Source of the DNA: an uncultured Lachnospiraceae bacterium
GTDB lineage: Bacteria > Bacillota > Clostridia > Lachnospirales > Lachnospiraceae
Length of the DNA stretch: 27,447 bases
NCBI GenBank assembly: GCA_910586755.1
Contig: CAJUJM010000100.1
Location: 1 to 27,447 of the forward strand
Reading direction: 5' to 3'
Shown: positions 5,899 to 15,418 of the stretch, piece by piece
How positions within the stretch are numbered: the first letter of the stretch is position 1
Layout: every line of letters begins with the position of its first letter
The notes under the pieces: model-generated
What the model was told of the DNA's origin: nothing
Database searches by the model: none
The model's input: the letters and a program-made list of their open reading frames with translations, nothing else
Translations under genes and position numbers: made by a program

Positions 5899-8076
5899 AT
5901 GAACATATTGTTGGCAGGCGGAAGCGGAAAAATCATGGATGCCATGATTAATAAACTGAATAAAGGCGGACATCGAGTGTATCTTTTAACCGGCCAAAAA
6001 GGGAAAAAAGGCTCTTATAAGTGGGTGCTGGAAAGATACAATTTTTTCTATGATGATGACAATGTGATACATATTATGGAGAGCGTAAAACCCGATATCG
6101 TATTGTTCATGGGAGCTTACGACACCAATTTCGACTGGACGAAAGGAAGGCAGGAGTCGGTAAGGTTTGCCTCAGGGTTGATTAATCTTTTGTCAGTCTG
6201 TTCTCTGATGGAGAATGGACGATTTATCTACCTGTCCTCTCAGGAGGTATATGGAGGAAGCTATGGCAGCCATGTCCGGGAGGACGAGGCGGTATCGCCC
6301 AAAGATTACAAGGCCATGGCTGTGGCACAGGGGGAGGAAATCTGCAAAAACTACAGCAGGCTTCAGGGAATCAATACCGTAATTTTGCGCCCGGAGCGTA
6401 TCTATCACATTCCCCAGAAGGGGCAGGAGAATGATAATCCGTGCTTTAGAATGTGCCTGGAAGCAGTGAGGGAAGGAAAGATCTCTGCCAATGAAAAGCA
6501 CGTATTTTCTATGCTCTATTTAAATGATGCCATAGAACTAATATACAAAGTGATGATTGAAAAAGAAATCAAACACTCCATTTATAATCTTTCCTCTATG
6601 GAAGAAATTAATGAACGGCAGCTTGCAGAGATAATCAAAAGGGAAATGGGCCCTGGAGTCAGTATCGTGGATAATACCATGGGAGAGAGTCGCCGGCTGC
6701 TTTTGGATGGAAACCAGTATAAGGAAGAGTTTGGCCAAAAAATTTTCGTTCATTACCAGGAAGGGGTAAAAAAGGTAGTTCAGTTTATAAAGAAAAATAA
6801 GGAATCCTTCATAACTGTTCAGGATACAGGCGGAGGATGGATGGGGCGTGTGTGGCACAGTATGAGGGTTATACTGAGGTTGGCAGTGCCTTATATCGAA
6901 AATCTGATATGCTTTTTCCTGTTTTTCATGCTGAATAATCAGACGGCCGGCAGCCAGTATTTTGAACGGCTGGACTTTTACCTTCTTTATGTGTTGTTGT
7001 TTGCCACGGTACACGGTCAACAGCAGGCTGTCTTTTCGGCTTTGCTGGGAGTAATAGGATATTGCTTCCACCAAATGTATGGACGTTCCGGATTCGAGGT
7101 ATTGTTAGACTACAATACCTATGTATGGATGGCCCAGCTGTTTATTGTAGGAATGGTAGTAGGCTATATGCGGGATCGTCTGTACCAGGTAAGGGACGAG
7201 AAAGATGAAGAGCTTCGCTATGTGAATGAGAAGCTGGAAGGCATCGCGGATATTAATGACAGCAATGTTCGGATGAAGCATGGTTTTGAGGCGCAGCTGG
7301 TAAACCAGAGAGACAGCTTGGGTAAAATCTATGAGATTACCTCCAGTCTGGATAAATACGAACCAGAGGAGATGCTGTTTTATGCCGCACAGGTGCTGGG
7401 TACGCTGATGGACAGTAAGGATGTAGCTATTTATACGGTGGCAAATAAGGATTATGCCAGACTGTTTTCTTCTACATCTGCTGAGGCGAGAAAACTGGGC
7501 AGCTCCATCAAGTATACGGATATGACGGAGCTGTACGGAGAACTGAAAGAAAAGAGAGTATTTATCAACAGGGATCTGGAGGAAAATCTTCCTCTGATGG
7601 CATGCGCTGTATATGCAGAAGAAGAGATGCAATTGATACTGATGATCTGGGGAATCCCGTGGCAACGTATGACGCTGGCTGAGGCCAACCGGCTGACGAT
7701 TATAGGGACTCTGATCCAGAATGCTTCAGTGCGGGCCAACCGTTATATGGAAAGCCTCAGGAGCCAGCGCTATGTGGGAGATACACAGGTACTGAAGGAA
7801 GAGGCCTTTGCCCGTCTGGTAAGGGTATTCTTTGAAGCGCGTGATAAGGGCCTTACGGAATGTACCCTTTTAGAGATTGTGACAGAGGACAAAACGCATG
7901 AGCTGGCAATTACGGCTCTGGGAAAATGTATCCGCCAGACAGATTATATGGGGATGCCGGGAGACGGAAAGCTGTACATACTTCTCTCCAATACGGATAA
8001 AGAGAATGCCCGGAGAGTCATAGAGCGTTTTCAGAGCGCGGGCTATGGGAGTCTGTTCAAGGAGGAGATGGTATGA
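5899..8076 (+). CDS. pelD: Epimerase-like/PelD fusion: c-di-GMP receptor of a Pel-type polysaccharide synthase
   Basis: This 725-residue protein joins two modules. Residues 1 to about 305 form an extended SDR (NAD-dependent epimerase) fold: GGSGKIM at 7-13, SSQEVYGG near 114-121, and Tyr137 in the active-site position. The usual YxxxK is YKAMA here, so the catalytic lysine is Ala141, and the third glycine of the nucleotide motif is Met13. Residues from about 320 to 425 hold roughly four membrane segments, then a short coiled coil, a GAF domain (about 465-600) and a degenerate GGDEF domain (about 630-720). That second half is the layout of PelD. RQTD at 679-682 fits the I-site RxxD five residues before the lost GGDEF loop (G688-D-G-K-L), so c-di-GMP binding without synthesis is expected. 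ATG 5899 follows AAGGAGGAGAGG; the stop overlaps pelE by 4 nt (ATGA). Confidence 0.85.
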   Translation: MNILLAGGSGKIMDAMINKLNKGGHRVYLLTGQKGKKGSYKWVLERYNFFYDDDNVIHIMESVKPDIVLFMGAYDTNFDWTKGRQESVRFASGLINLLSVCSLMENGRFIYLSSQEVYGGSYGSHVREDEAVSPKDYKAMAVAQGEEICKNYSRLQGINTVILRPERIYHIPQKGQENDNPCFRMCLEAVREGKISANEKHVFSMLYLNDAIELIYKVMIEKEIKHSIYNLSSMEEINERQLAEIIKREMGPGVSIVDNTMGESRRLLLDGNQYKEEFGQKIFVHYQEGVKKVVQFIKKNKESFITVQDTGGGWMGRVWHSMRVILRLAVPYIENLICFFLFFMLNNQTAGSQYFERLDFYLLYVLLFATVHGQQQAVFSALLGVIGYCFHQMYGRSGFEVLLDYNTYVWMAQLFIVGMVVGYMRDRLYQVRDEKDEELRYVNEKLEGIADINDSNVRMKHGFEAQLVNQRDSLGKIYEITSSLDKYEPEEMLFYAAQVLGTLMDSKDVAIYTVANKDYARLFSSTSAEARKLGSSIKYTDMTELYGELKEKRVFINRDLEENLPLMACAVYAEEEMQLILMIWGIPWQRMTLAEANRLTIIGTLIQNASVRANRYMESLRSQRYVGDTQVLKEEAFARLVRVFFEARDKGLTECTLLEIVTEDKTHELAITALGKCIRQTDYMGMPGDGKLYILLSNTDKENARRVIERFQSAGYGSLFKEEMV

Positions 8077-9032
8077 CGCTGACCTATGAAGAAAAGCTTT
8101 TCCTGCTTCTTTTGCTCCTGAACTTTTTGGTGGCGGTTATCTATCTTTTGGCAGGCATTTTTATCGTTGTGCCTGTAACCGCCCGCAAAAAGAAGGACGA
8201 AGAAGAGATGCTTCGTGATAACAGGAGGGCCTATTTGCTGCGGTTTTTTGTTATGATATTGTGTCCGGTAATAGGTCCGCTGTTCTTTCTTGTATCTTAT
8301 CTGCTGTATCTGACTATATTCAGATTTCAGGTTAACCTGGAAGACGTAACTTTTAGTAAAGACAGAGTAAGAACCCAGCAGAAAGCAGATGAAGACCGTG
8401 AGAGAAATGTAATCCCTGTGGAAGAGGCCATTGCGGTCAATGACAAGAAGAGTCTTCGAATGGCAATGATGAATATTATCAGAGGAGAGATGGATGATTC
8501 TCTGGCATCCATTGCTTTGGCCCTGGACGCAGAGGATTCAGAGTCGGCTCACTATGCAGCCTCTGTCCTCAGCAGTAAACTAAATGAATTTCGCATGAAC
8601 GTTCAGAAACTATACGGACAGTTCAAAGAGGAGACAGAGGAGCAGACAGACTGTGAAGAGATGCTTCTGGACTATATGAATAGTGTTTTAAGACAGAATA
8701 TCTTTACGGAATTGGAGCAGAACCGGTTTGTAAAAATTATGGATGAAGTAGCGGAAGCATTTTATAAAAAAAATGCTTCCCGAATAACGGAACAGCAGTA
8801 CGAAAGCTTGTGTCTCCGGCTGCTGGAAATACAGGATTTCGAAAATTCGGAAAAATGGTGTCAGAGATTATCCGCCCAGTATCCGGAACAACTGTCCTCT
8901 TATACCTGTAAACTAAAATTATACTTTACAACAAAAGACAGGACAGCTTTTTTTCAGACTCTTGATGCCCTGAAGAAATCAGATGTGGTAATCAACAGAG
9001 AGACGCTGGAAATGGTGCGAATTTTTGGCTGA
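8073..9032 (+). CDS. pelE: PelE-like membrane protein with TPR-type helical domain
   Basis: This 319-residue protein has two hydrophobic regions near the N-terminus (about 9-34 and 54-84) separated by a basic/acidic loop (RKKKDEEEML). A cytoplasmic, mostly helical domain follows (about 110-319), with helix pairs of TPR type such as ALALDAEDSESAHYAASVL and the LLEIQDFENSEKWCQRLSAQ region. PelE in Pseudomonas is an inner-membrane protein with TPRs that works with PelD and recruits PelF. This gene lies between pelD and the PelA-slot gene, in the same order as the Gram-positive pel operons. GGAGGAG ends about 6 nt before ATG 8073. The call rests on topology and position more than on sequence motifs. 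Confidence 0.7.
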   Translation: MTLTYEEKLFLLLLLLNFLVAVIYLLAGIFIVVPVTARKKKDEEEMLRDNRRAYLLRFFVMILCPVIGPLFFLVSYLLYLTIFRFQVNLEDVTFSKDRVRTQQKADEDRERNVIPVEEAIAVNDKKSLRMAMMNIIRGEMDDSLASIALALDAEDSESAHYAASVLSSKLNEFRMNVQKLYGQFKEETEEQTDCEEMLLDYMNSVLRQNIFTELEQNRFVKIMDEVAEAFYKKNASRITEQQYESLCLRLLEIQDFENSEKWCQRLSAQYPEQLSSYTCKLKLYFTTKDRTAFFQTLDALKKSDVVINRETLEMVRIFG

Positions 9033-9045
9033 GAAAGGGATGCGA

Positions 9046-10878
9046 ATGGTATCACATAGGAATTATCTGGCAATGACAGCAGTGATGATGGTGGTGCTTT
9101 TTTTGTTCCAGTTTACCAACATTGCATTGGAAAGCTGGAATGATTATGAGAGCAATTCATATGCTGTGGATAGGAAATTCCTCCCCCCAAAAAGCGGAGT
9201 TTACAGGGGAGGAGATGGAGAAGAAGTAATAGAAGAAGGGGTGTGGGACGTAACCAGAGACATTATTGTCTATATAGGCGGTATGGATGAACCTGTAAGA
9301 AAAGTTACAAATGCATGGTCGGCTTACACCAAAAAGCAGATAAAAAGTTATACGACGCTGGAAGAATACGAGGATTTGAAACAGGAAGACAAGACAGATT
9401 CCCCACAGATGATGGTTATAAATTCCAATGATATTAACTGGAGTGAAATGGAGACAATCGGGCAACTGCAGGATTATGTAAAGTCAGGAATTGACCTGGT
9501 TTTCAGTGGTCTGCCGGACGCATCTGTCATAAATGAAAGCCGGCGCCTGAAAAGCCTTTTAGGGATCAGAGATGTAAAAGAAGAAGAGACAACGGTGGCA
9601 GGGCTTCATCTCTATGAAGGCTTTTTATTAGGCGGTGAGATTGTATATCAGGCAAAGGATGAAGCGGAATTTCAGCTCCGGCAGGATATGGAGCTTCAAT
9701 TTCCCTGGTATACTTTGGCGGCGGGAACCAAGGCATATATGAAGGGTGTTTATACAGACAAGAACCTGGAAGAAGAGGAATGCCCGGCTGTAATTTGGAG
9801 AAACAGGCAGGGAAGAGCTTATGTGTATGTGGTAAACGGCGCTTATATGGAAGATGCCGCTGCAGGGCTGGGACTTCTGTCTGCCATGTGGGCTCAGTCA
9901 GAGGAATATGTGATTTATCCGGTAATAAATGCCCAGAATATGGTGATTGCTAATTATCCGGGACTGGCGGAAGAAAACAAGGGGGAGATGATACGCCGCT
10001 ATAACCGTACCATGTTGGAGATGATGCGGTATAATGCCTGGCCCGCTATTGTGGCTGCCTATCAGAGAAGTACCATGGGACTTTCCTGTATGCTGGCTCC
10101 CCAGTACGATTATGAAGATGATAACTACCCTAATCAGGCGGAATTTCTGTATTATATGAAACGCCTCAGCGAACAGATGGCCGAGGTGGGGCTGTCCGGA
10201 GAGAGCATATCCAAAACTCCTTTAGAGGATAAACTTAAGGAGGATGCCAGATTTATAGAGGGGACAATTCCCGGCTATCAGTTTGCTTCTTTCTATGAAA
10301 ATAATCTTTCTGAGAAGGAACTGTCTGAGGCGCTTTCCGGGGAAACTCTAAAAGCAGTACGGACAGTAGTAACCGGTTATGATGGAAATAAAGAAGTGAT
10401 AGGCTATGAATCGGAACATGTGACCAGACAGTCTGTCATTTCTGATGGGTTCCGCCATACATTCTTTGAAGATTTCCGGGTTAAAGCGGTGGAGACAGCC
10501 TTGGCATATACCAATGTTTTGGCAGATATGGACCGGGCGGCAGCTCCTGAAAGCGAAAACGATACCTTCCATAAAATCATTTCAGATTTTGGGTGGAATA
10601 TCCAGCACTATTGGGACGGATTTCAAAGCTTTGAGGGGACGACTGTGTCAGAAAGCGATGAGCGCATCCGCAATTTTCTTGCCATGGATTATACAGAAAG
10701 CAGAGAGAATGATTCTATCAGGCTGCAGGTGGCAGGACCTAATATGCCGGTATGGTTTCTTTTAAGGCTAGGCGAGGGAACCATAAAAGATGTAACAGGC
10801 GGAAGCTGGAAGAAAGTAGAAGCACAGGTGTATCTGATTCAGGCAGAGGAGCCGGAAGTGATTATCCGGATAAAATAA
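9046..10878 (+). CDS. DUF2194-like secreted/anchored protein in the PelA position
   Basis: This is a 610-residue protein with an N-terminal signal anchor (about 6-27), so most of it is outside the membrane. Residues of about 68-180 look like a Rossmann/GATase-type domain (DIIVYIGGMDEPVRK, PQMMVINSND, SGIDLVFSGLPD). The later part (about 290-600) corresponds to the region that in PelA-type proteins is a NodB-like deacetylase. I see neither a TFDDG-type motif nor an HxxxH metal pair; the nearest string is YDYEDDNYPN near 347-356. It therefore looks like a DUF2194 protein, and activity is uncertain. The start is ambiguous: TTG 9025, ATG 9040 or ATG 9046. I prefer 9046 because AAAGGG precedes it by 6 nt. 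It overlaps or abuts pelE and precedes pelF by 72 nt. Confidence 0.65.
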   Translation: MVSHRNYLAMTAVMMVVLFLFQFTNIALESWNDYESNSYAVDRKFLPPKSGVYRGGDGEEVIEEGVWDVTRDIIVYIGGMDEPVRKVTNAWSAYTKKQIKSYTTLEEYEDLKQEDKTDSPQMMVINSNDINWSEMETIGQLQDYVKSGIDLVFSGLPDASVINESRRLKSLLGIRDVKEEETTVAGLHLYEGFLLGGEIVYQAKDEAEFQLRQDMELQFPWYTLAAGTKAYMKGVYTDKNLEEEECPAVIWRNRQGRAYVYVVNGAYMEDAAAGLGLLSAMWAQSEEYVIYPVINAQNMVIANYPGLAEENKGEMIRRYNRTMLEMMRYNAWPAIVAAYQRSTMGLSCMLAPQYDYEDDNYPNQAEFLYYMKRLSEQMAEVGLSGESISKTPLEDKLKEDARFIEGTIPGYQFASFYENNLSEKELSEALSGETLKAVRTVVTGYDGNKEVIGYESEHVTRQSVISDGFRHTFFEDFRVKAVETALAYTNVLADMDRAAAPESENDTFHKIISDFGWNIQHYWDGFQSFEGTTVSESDERIRNFLAMDYTESRENDSIRLQVAGPNMPVWFLLRLGEGTIKDVTGGSWKKVEAQVYLIQAEEPEVIIRIK

Positions 10879-10950
10879 AGAAGTGGGATCCGGCTCTCTG
10901 TGGGGCAAAGAGAACTGTGACGGAACAGAAAGAAAAGGGAAGAAAATATC

Positions 10951-12411
10951 ATGAGAATATGCATAATAGCAGAGGGATGCTATCCCTATGTGGTAGGAGG
11001 CGTGTCCAGCTGGACACACAGTCTTATAAAGTCCTTTCCAAATCAGGAATTTGTGATCCTGGCTATCGTGGCAAACCGTTCTCTGAGAGGAAAATATGTT
11101 TACGATCTGCCGGATAATGTGACGGAGATCCATGAATTGTACCTTGACGATGTGGATTGGGAGAGGGAAAGACAGCGCAAAACCCGCATGAACCGAAAAG
11201 AGTATGACGCGCTGAGAAAGCTTCTCCTAGGCCAGGAAACACAGTGGGAGATACTATTTGACTTTTTCCAGAAAAAAGAGATATCTATGAACGATATGCT
11301 TATGGGAGAAGACTTCTTTCGTGGAGTTACGGAATTCTACAAGCTAAATTACAGTCAGCTGGCATTTTCGGATTTTTTATGGATGATGCGCTCCATTTAT
11401 CTGACTCTGTTTACCACGATGAAAATGAAGATACCCAAAGCGGACATCTACCATTGCGTATGTACCGGATACGCGGGGGTCCTGGGAAGCATGGCTAAGC
11501 ATATCCATGGGGGACGTCTGGTGATATCAGAGCACGGTATTTATACCAGGGAGCGGGAGGAAGAGCTGCTCACAGCCAAATGGGTTCAGGGGATTTATAA
11601 GACAATTTGGATGGAGCAGTTCAGAAAAATGTCAAATCTTGCATACGCCAGGGCAGATCTGGTGACCAGCCTTTATCAACAGGCCAGGGAACTGCAGATA
11701 GAAGTAGGATGTCCGCCGGAGAAAACAAGGGTGGTATCCAATGGAATCCGGATAGAAGAATTTCAGGACATTCCGGGAAAGCTTGAGGAAGATCAGGGAA
11801 AGATCAACATAGGAGCCATGCTGAGGGTGACCCCCATAAAAGACATTATGACCATGATACAGGCATTTGGCTTTGCAAAAGAGAAAGAACCTTCTCTGAA
11901 GCTGTGGATTATGGGCTCCTGGGAGGAAGATGAAGAATACGCAAAGAGCTGTTTTGAACTGGTGCGGATTATGGGAGTTTCGGATGTGGTATTTACCGGG
12001 AAGATTGCAGCCAGGGAGTACTATGGCAGAATGGATATGACTCTTTTAACAAGCATCAGCGAGGGGCAGCCTCTTACGATTCTGGAAAGCTTTGCGGCTA
12101 AAAAGCCGGTTATTGCCACAGATGTAGGCAACTGCCGGGGATTGATCCTTGGGGAAAAGGATGACTTTGGAGCAGCCGGGATTGTTACACGCATTATGAA
12201 TGTCCAGGAGATCCAGCAGGCCATAGTATCATTAGCACACAATACACAGCTGCGTCTTCAGATGGGGGAAAATGGCTATAAGAGAGTGAAAACCGGGTAC
12301 CAGTTCCAATACATGCAGGATGAGTACAAAAAGATATATCAGGACTTTGCAGAAAGTATGGAATTAAAATGGGAAGAGGAATCAAAAGCTGCAGGCAGCA
12401 GGGAGGGATAG
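10951..12411 (+). CDS. pelF: PelF, cytoplasmic GT4 glycosyltransferase
   Basis: This 486-residue protein is a retaining GT4 glycosyltransferase of the PelF type. The N-terminal sugar-acceptor domain starts IIAEGCYPYVVGGVSSW (5-21), a hallmark of PelF, and has YHCVCTGYAG and ISEHGIYTRER in the middle. The C-terminal domain has the donor-binding E-x7-E motif, Glu371 and Glu379, in SEGQPLTILES, followed by KPVIATDVGNC. PelF from Pseudomonas uses UDP-sugars and polymerises the Pel backbone (GalNAc-rich) at the membrane. AAGGGA lies 10 nt before ATG 10951. The gene sits in the conserved D-E-A-F-G order, so the identification is firm; the exact donor sugar is inferred from the family. Confidence 0.92.
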   Translation: MRICIIAEGCYPYVVGGVSSWTHSLIKSFPNQEFVILAIVANRSLRGKYVYDLPDNVTEIHELYLDDVDWERERQRKTRMNRKEYDALRKLLLGQETQWEILFDFFQKKEISMNDMLMGEDFFRGVTEFYKLNYSQLAFSDFLWMMRSIYLTLFTTMKMKIPKADIYHCVCTGYAGVLGSMAKHIHGGRLVISEHGIYTREREEELLTAKWVQGIYKTIWMEQFRKMSNLAYARADLVTSLYQQARELQIEVGCPPEKTRVVSNGIRIEEFQDIPGKLEEDQGKINIGAMLRVTPIKDIMTMIQAFGFAKEKEPSLKLWIMGSWEEDEEYAKSCFELVRIMGVSDVVFTGKIAAREYYGRMDMTLLTSISEGQPLTILESFAAKKPVIATDVGNCRGLILGEKDDFGAAGIVTRIMNVQEIQQAIVSLAHNTQLRLQMGENGYKRVKTGYQFQYMQDEYKKIYQDFAESMELKWEEESKAAGSREG

Positions 12412-12415
12412 AATA

Positions 12416-13870
12416 ATGGCAGGAGTAGGAGTTAAGCTAAACCGTATTTTTGAAAAAAGATCCATTGCAGCGGATCTGATAGGTTTTACTTACAGTATTA
12501 TTATTACCATAGCCCCGGTGCTTCTGGTGATAGGGACCATCCTCCTTATGGGGGTAGTTCTGGGATTCAATGAGGTAGATTATCTGACAAGAGAATTGTT
12601 CTCCTGTACGATCCTGTATACATTTGTCTTTGGTTTGCTGACAGTGGCCCCTTTTAATGCCGTATTGTTTAAATATACACAGGATGCCATCTATGAAGAG
12701 CGATTCCAGGATATTCTGCCCTGCTTCTATTTGGGACTGGCCATGAATATAGCCTTTAGCTGCCTTCTGGGGATTCCTTTTTGCCTGTGGGAGCACTTTG
12801 CAGGCAGAGTGGAAGTTTTTTACGTGTTTTGCGGCTTCTGCTCCTATATTTCCATGGTGTTGGTATTCTATTCCCTGGTATACCTTTCTGTTTGTAAGGA
12901 CTATGAAAGGACTTCACTGCTTTTCCTCGTAGGGATGGCTGCGGCATTCCTTCTGTGCCTGTTTCTCAATGTCCGGCAGGGATGGGAACTTACGCGGAGC
13001 ATGCTTTTGTCTCTTACAGTGGGGTTCTTTTTGATAGCTGCCATGGAATTTGCTGCTGTAAAACGATATTTTGTGAAAAACAGCAACCGGTATAAGCCGG
13101 TACTGGGGTATTTTAAGAAGTGGTGGAAACTGGTGGTCACCAACTTTTTCTACATTTTTGGTCTTTATATTCACAATTTCGTGTTTTGGACTCATGAGGA
13201 AAGAGCTATCATTGCCGACAGCTTTATTTATAACCAGCCTTATGACATGGCTTCCTGTATTGCCATGTTTACCAACATATCCGCTACCATTATTTTTATC
13301 ACAAATATTGAGATGCATTTTTATGAGAAATACAGAAATTACTCGGAGGCGGTTATTGGAGGAAAAAAGGCGGATATTGAAAATGCCAGGAACCGGATGT
13401 TCAGACAACTGTCCACTGAGCTGATGAATCTGGTACGGATACAATTTATTATTTCTGTTGTGATATACCTGTTCTGTGTGGTGTTCCTGCCCGGACTTGG
13501 ATTTGGGGGTTCGGTTTTAAGAATTTATCCTTGCCTGGCAGCGGGATATTTTATCCTGTTTCTAATGTATGCGGCGATTTTGTTTATGTACTATTTTAAT
13601 GACCTGACAGGCGCTGCTATGACAGCCGTAAGCTTTTTTGCCGCAACACTGATTGGAAGTATCTTTGCCATGAGTCTGACAGAGATCTGGTACGGGATCG
13701 GATTGGTGATTGGAAGCCTTGTAGGCTGGAGCGTTGCCTATGCAAGACTTCGCTGGATAGAGAAAAATCTGGATACTCATGTGTTCTGCAACGGCCGGAT
13801 TTTAAAACGGGGGATTGGCCCCAAACCTTCTGGCCTTGTATATAGGAGGGATTGTCCGAAAATTGAGTAA
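12416..13870 (+). CDS. pelG: PelG, polytopic Pel polysaccharide exporter
   Basis: This 484-residue integral membrane protein has about 12 hydrophobic segments and belongs to the MOP/polysaccharide transporter superfamily in its PelG branch. Typical stretches are FEKRSIAADLIGF near the N-terminus, the SIIITIAPVLLVIGTILLM first membrane segment, and IYNQPYDMASCIAMFTNISA near 275-294, with FVFWTHE before it. PelG moves the chain across the cytoplasmic membrane together with PelD, PelE and PelF. GGGAGGG at 12401-12407 precedes ATG 12416 by 8 nt, and only 4 nt separate it from pelF. Length is normal for the family. Confidence 0.92.
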   Translation: MAGVGVKLNRIFEKRSIAADLIGFTYSIIITIAPVLLVIGTILLMGVVLGFNEVDYLTRELFSCTILYTFVFGLLTVAPFNAVLFKYTQDAIYEERFQDILPCFYLGLAMNIAFSCLLGIPFCLWEHFAGRVEVFYVFCGFCSYISMVLVFYSLVYLSVCKDYERTSLLFLVGMAAAFLLCLFLNVRQGWELTRSMLLSLTVGFFLIAAMEFAAVKRYFVKNSNRYKPVLGYFKKWWKLVVTNFFYIFGLYIHNFVFWTHEERAIIADSFIYNQPYDMASCIAMFTNISATIIFITNIEMHFYEKYRNYSEAVIGGKKADIENARNRMFRQLSTELMNLVRIQFIISVVIYLFCVVFLPGLGFGGSVLRIYPCLAAGYFILFLMYAAILFMYYFNDLTGAAMTAVSFFAATLIGSIFAMSLTEIWYGIGLVIGSLVGWSVAYARLRWIEKNLDTHVFCNGRILKRGIGPKPSGLVYRRDCPKIE

Positions 13871-13880
13871 CAGGATAAAT

Positions 13881-15377
13881 ATGCAGAAAGCAGGGAGAAA
13901 CATCATGGCGGCTCTGGTTTGTGCAGTATTATTAGGAGGATGCAGCCTGAAAACAGAAAAATTAGAGGAACTAATCCCATTTGGATCCAAAGGGTTGAAT
14001 GGAGTCACCAGGGAGGAGACCTTTACAGAATCCGATCGTAAATTGAATAATCCCAACAGAGGATTTTACCAGTTATATGAGTTCTTGATCACGGATGAGG
14101 GAATGGATTACAGGGAATTTATCGAAGAATGGTATCCGGACATTTCGGATATCAGCCTGATGTTTATCCAGATCAATCTGCAATCCTACCAAAAAGGGGA
14201 GATTAGCCAGAAGGGACTGGACAATATAGAAGAACTGCTTACCATATTGGAAACCTATGAGAAACAGCTGATTATCCGCTTTGTATATGATCGGAAGGGA
14301 AAGGTAAAAGAGAGTGAGCCTGAGAGCCTGGAAATCATTCTAAAGCATATGGAACAGCTGGAGGATACGCTGAAAAAGCACCATAAACAGATTTTCATTG
14401 TTCAGGGAGTTTTTACAGGTAATTGGGGGGAGATGAACGGAAGCAGGCATGACACAGAGGAAAATTGGAGGATATTGGCCGGAAAGCTGGCACAGGTGAC
14501 AGATAAATCTACCTATCTGGGAGTTCGCACACCGGCCCAGTGGCGCAGCCTGATACCGGCAGATCAGACGCCGGAAGGAATATTACCCTGCAGGCCGGAG
14601 GAACTTGGCATGGAAGGATATTCCCATATCAGTCCGCTTTGGGGACGTCTGGGACTGTTTAATGACGGTATGTTGGGAAGCGAAAGCGATTATGGGACTT
14701 ATGGAAACAGGAGTGCGGCAGATTCCGGGTGGACAGAGAAGTGGAGCAGGGAAGACGAGCTGGCTTTTCAAAAGGAGCTGTGCCGCCTGGTGCCTAATGG
14801 GGGAGAGACCATAGTGGATAACCCCTATAATGATTTGCCAAACGCACTGAGAGATCTGAAAGCCATGCATGTCACCTATCTGAACAAATGGCATGATGCG
14901 TCAGTTTTGAAGAAATGGGCCGATACCCTGGTGGAAGAGGATGGATGCTTTAACGGCATGGATGGCTATACTTATGTAGAACGCCATCTGGGATACCGCT
15001 TTCTGATTGATTCGGTCCAGTTAACCTATAAGAGAAGAGGTTCCATGCTTTCTGTGAACATCAAAATGCGAAATGTGGGATTCGCGCCTATTTACAGAAA
15101 TCCCCAAATGGAGCTGTTTCTCTATAAAGAGGGGACAGAAGAGGAACCCCTGGCCTACTCTGTAGAGGGACAGCTGTGCCGGCTGGCAGGAGGAGATGAG
15201 GCAGAAACTGTGCTTTCTCTCCGGAAAGAGCTTTCTCTGGCAAAGCTTTCGGAAGGAAGGTATGGAATCTACTTTGTCATGGTAGATTCGGCCAGTGGAA
15301 CCCATATCAGACTGGCTAACCAGCAGAACGAGGAGAGATATGGCTACTATCTGGGCTCTATTGAATTAAGCCAATAG
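13881..15377 (+). CDS. DUF4874/DUF4832-like lipoprotein, possible glycoside-hydrolase-type fold
   Basis: This 498-residue protein has a lipoprotein signal: a short basic N-terminus, a hydrophobic core and the lipobox LLGGC with Cys21, so it should be anchored outside the membrane. The mature part begins with the NNPNRGFYQ motif (56-64) common to DUF4874 proteins. It continues as a probable TIM barrel with GNWGEMNGSRH (180-190), where Glu184 sits like an acid/base residue, and FNGMDGYTYVERHLGYRF before a beta-sandwich-like C-terminus (DUF4832). The start at 13881 is chosen for the signal peptide and the AGGA 5 nt upstream; the open frame extends to 13815 inside pelG. By position it may trim or bind the polymer, a role that the PelA hydrolase plays in Gram-negatives. 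That role is inference. Confidence 0.75.
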   Translation: MQKAGRNIMAALVCAVLLGGCSLKTEKLEELIPFGSKGLNGVTREETFTESDRKLNNPNRGFYQLYEFLITDEGMDYREFIEEWYPDISDISLMFIQINLQSYQKGEISQKGLDNIEELLTILETYEKQLIIRFVYDRKGKVKESEPESLEIILKHMEQLEDTLKKHHKQIFIVQGVFTGNWGEMNGSRHDTEENWRILAGKLAQVTDKSTYLGVRTPAQWRSLIPADQTPEGILPCRPEELGMEGYSHISPLWGRLGLFNDGMLGSESDYGTYGNRSAADSGWTEKWSREDELAFQKELCRLVPNGGETIVDNPYNDLPNALRDLKAMHVTYLNKWHDASVLKKWADTLVEEDGCFNGMDGYTYVERHLGYRFLIDSVQLTYKRRGSMLSVNIKMRNVGFAPIYRNPQMELFLYKEGTEEEPLAYSVEGQLCRLAGGDEAETVLSLRKELSLAKLSEGRYGIYFVMVDSASGTHIRLANQQNEERYGYYLGSIELSQ

Positions 15378-15418
15378 GCCAAAGCAAAATAGAACAACAG
15401 GATGGAGAGGGGAAATCT

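Noticed and set aside
6538..7665. Long minus-strand frames inside the PelD gene
   Set aside because: Shadows of a clear plus-strand coding region; their translations show no domain or ribosome site.
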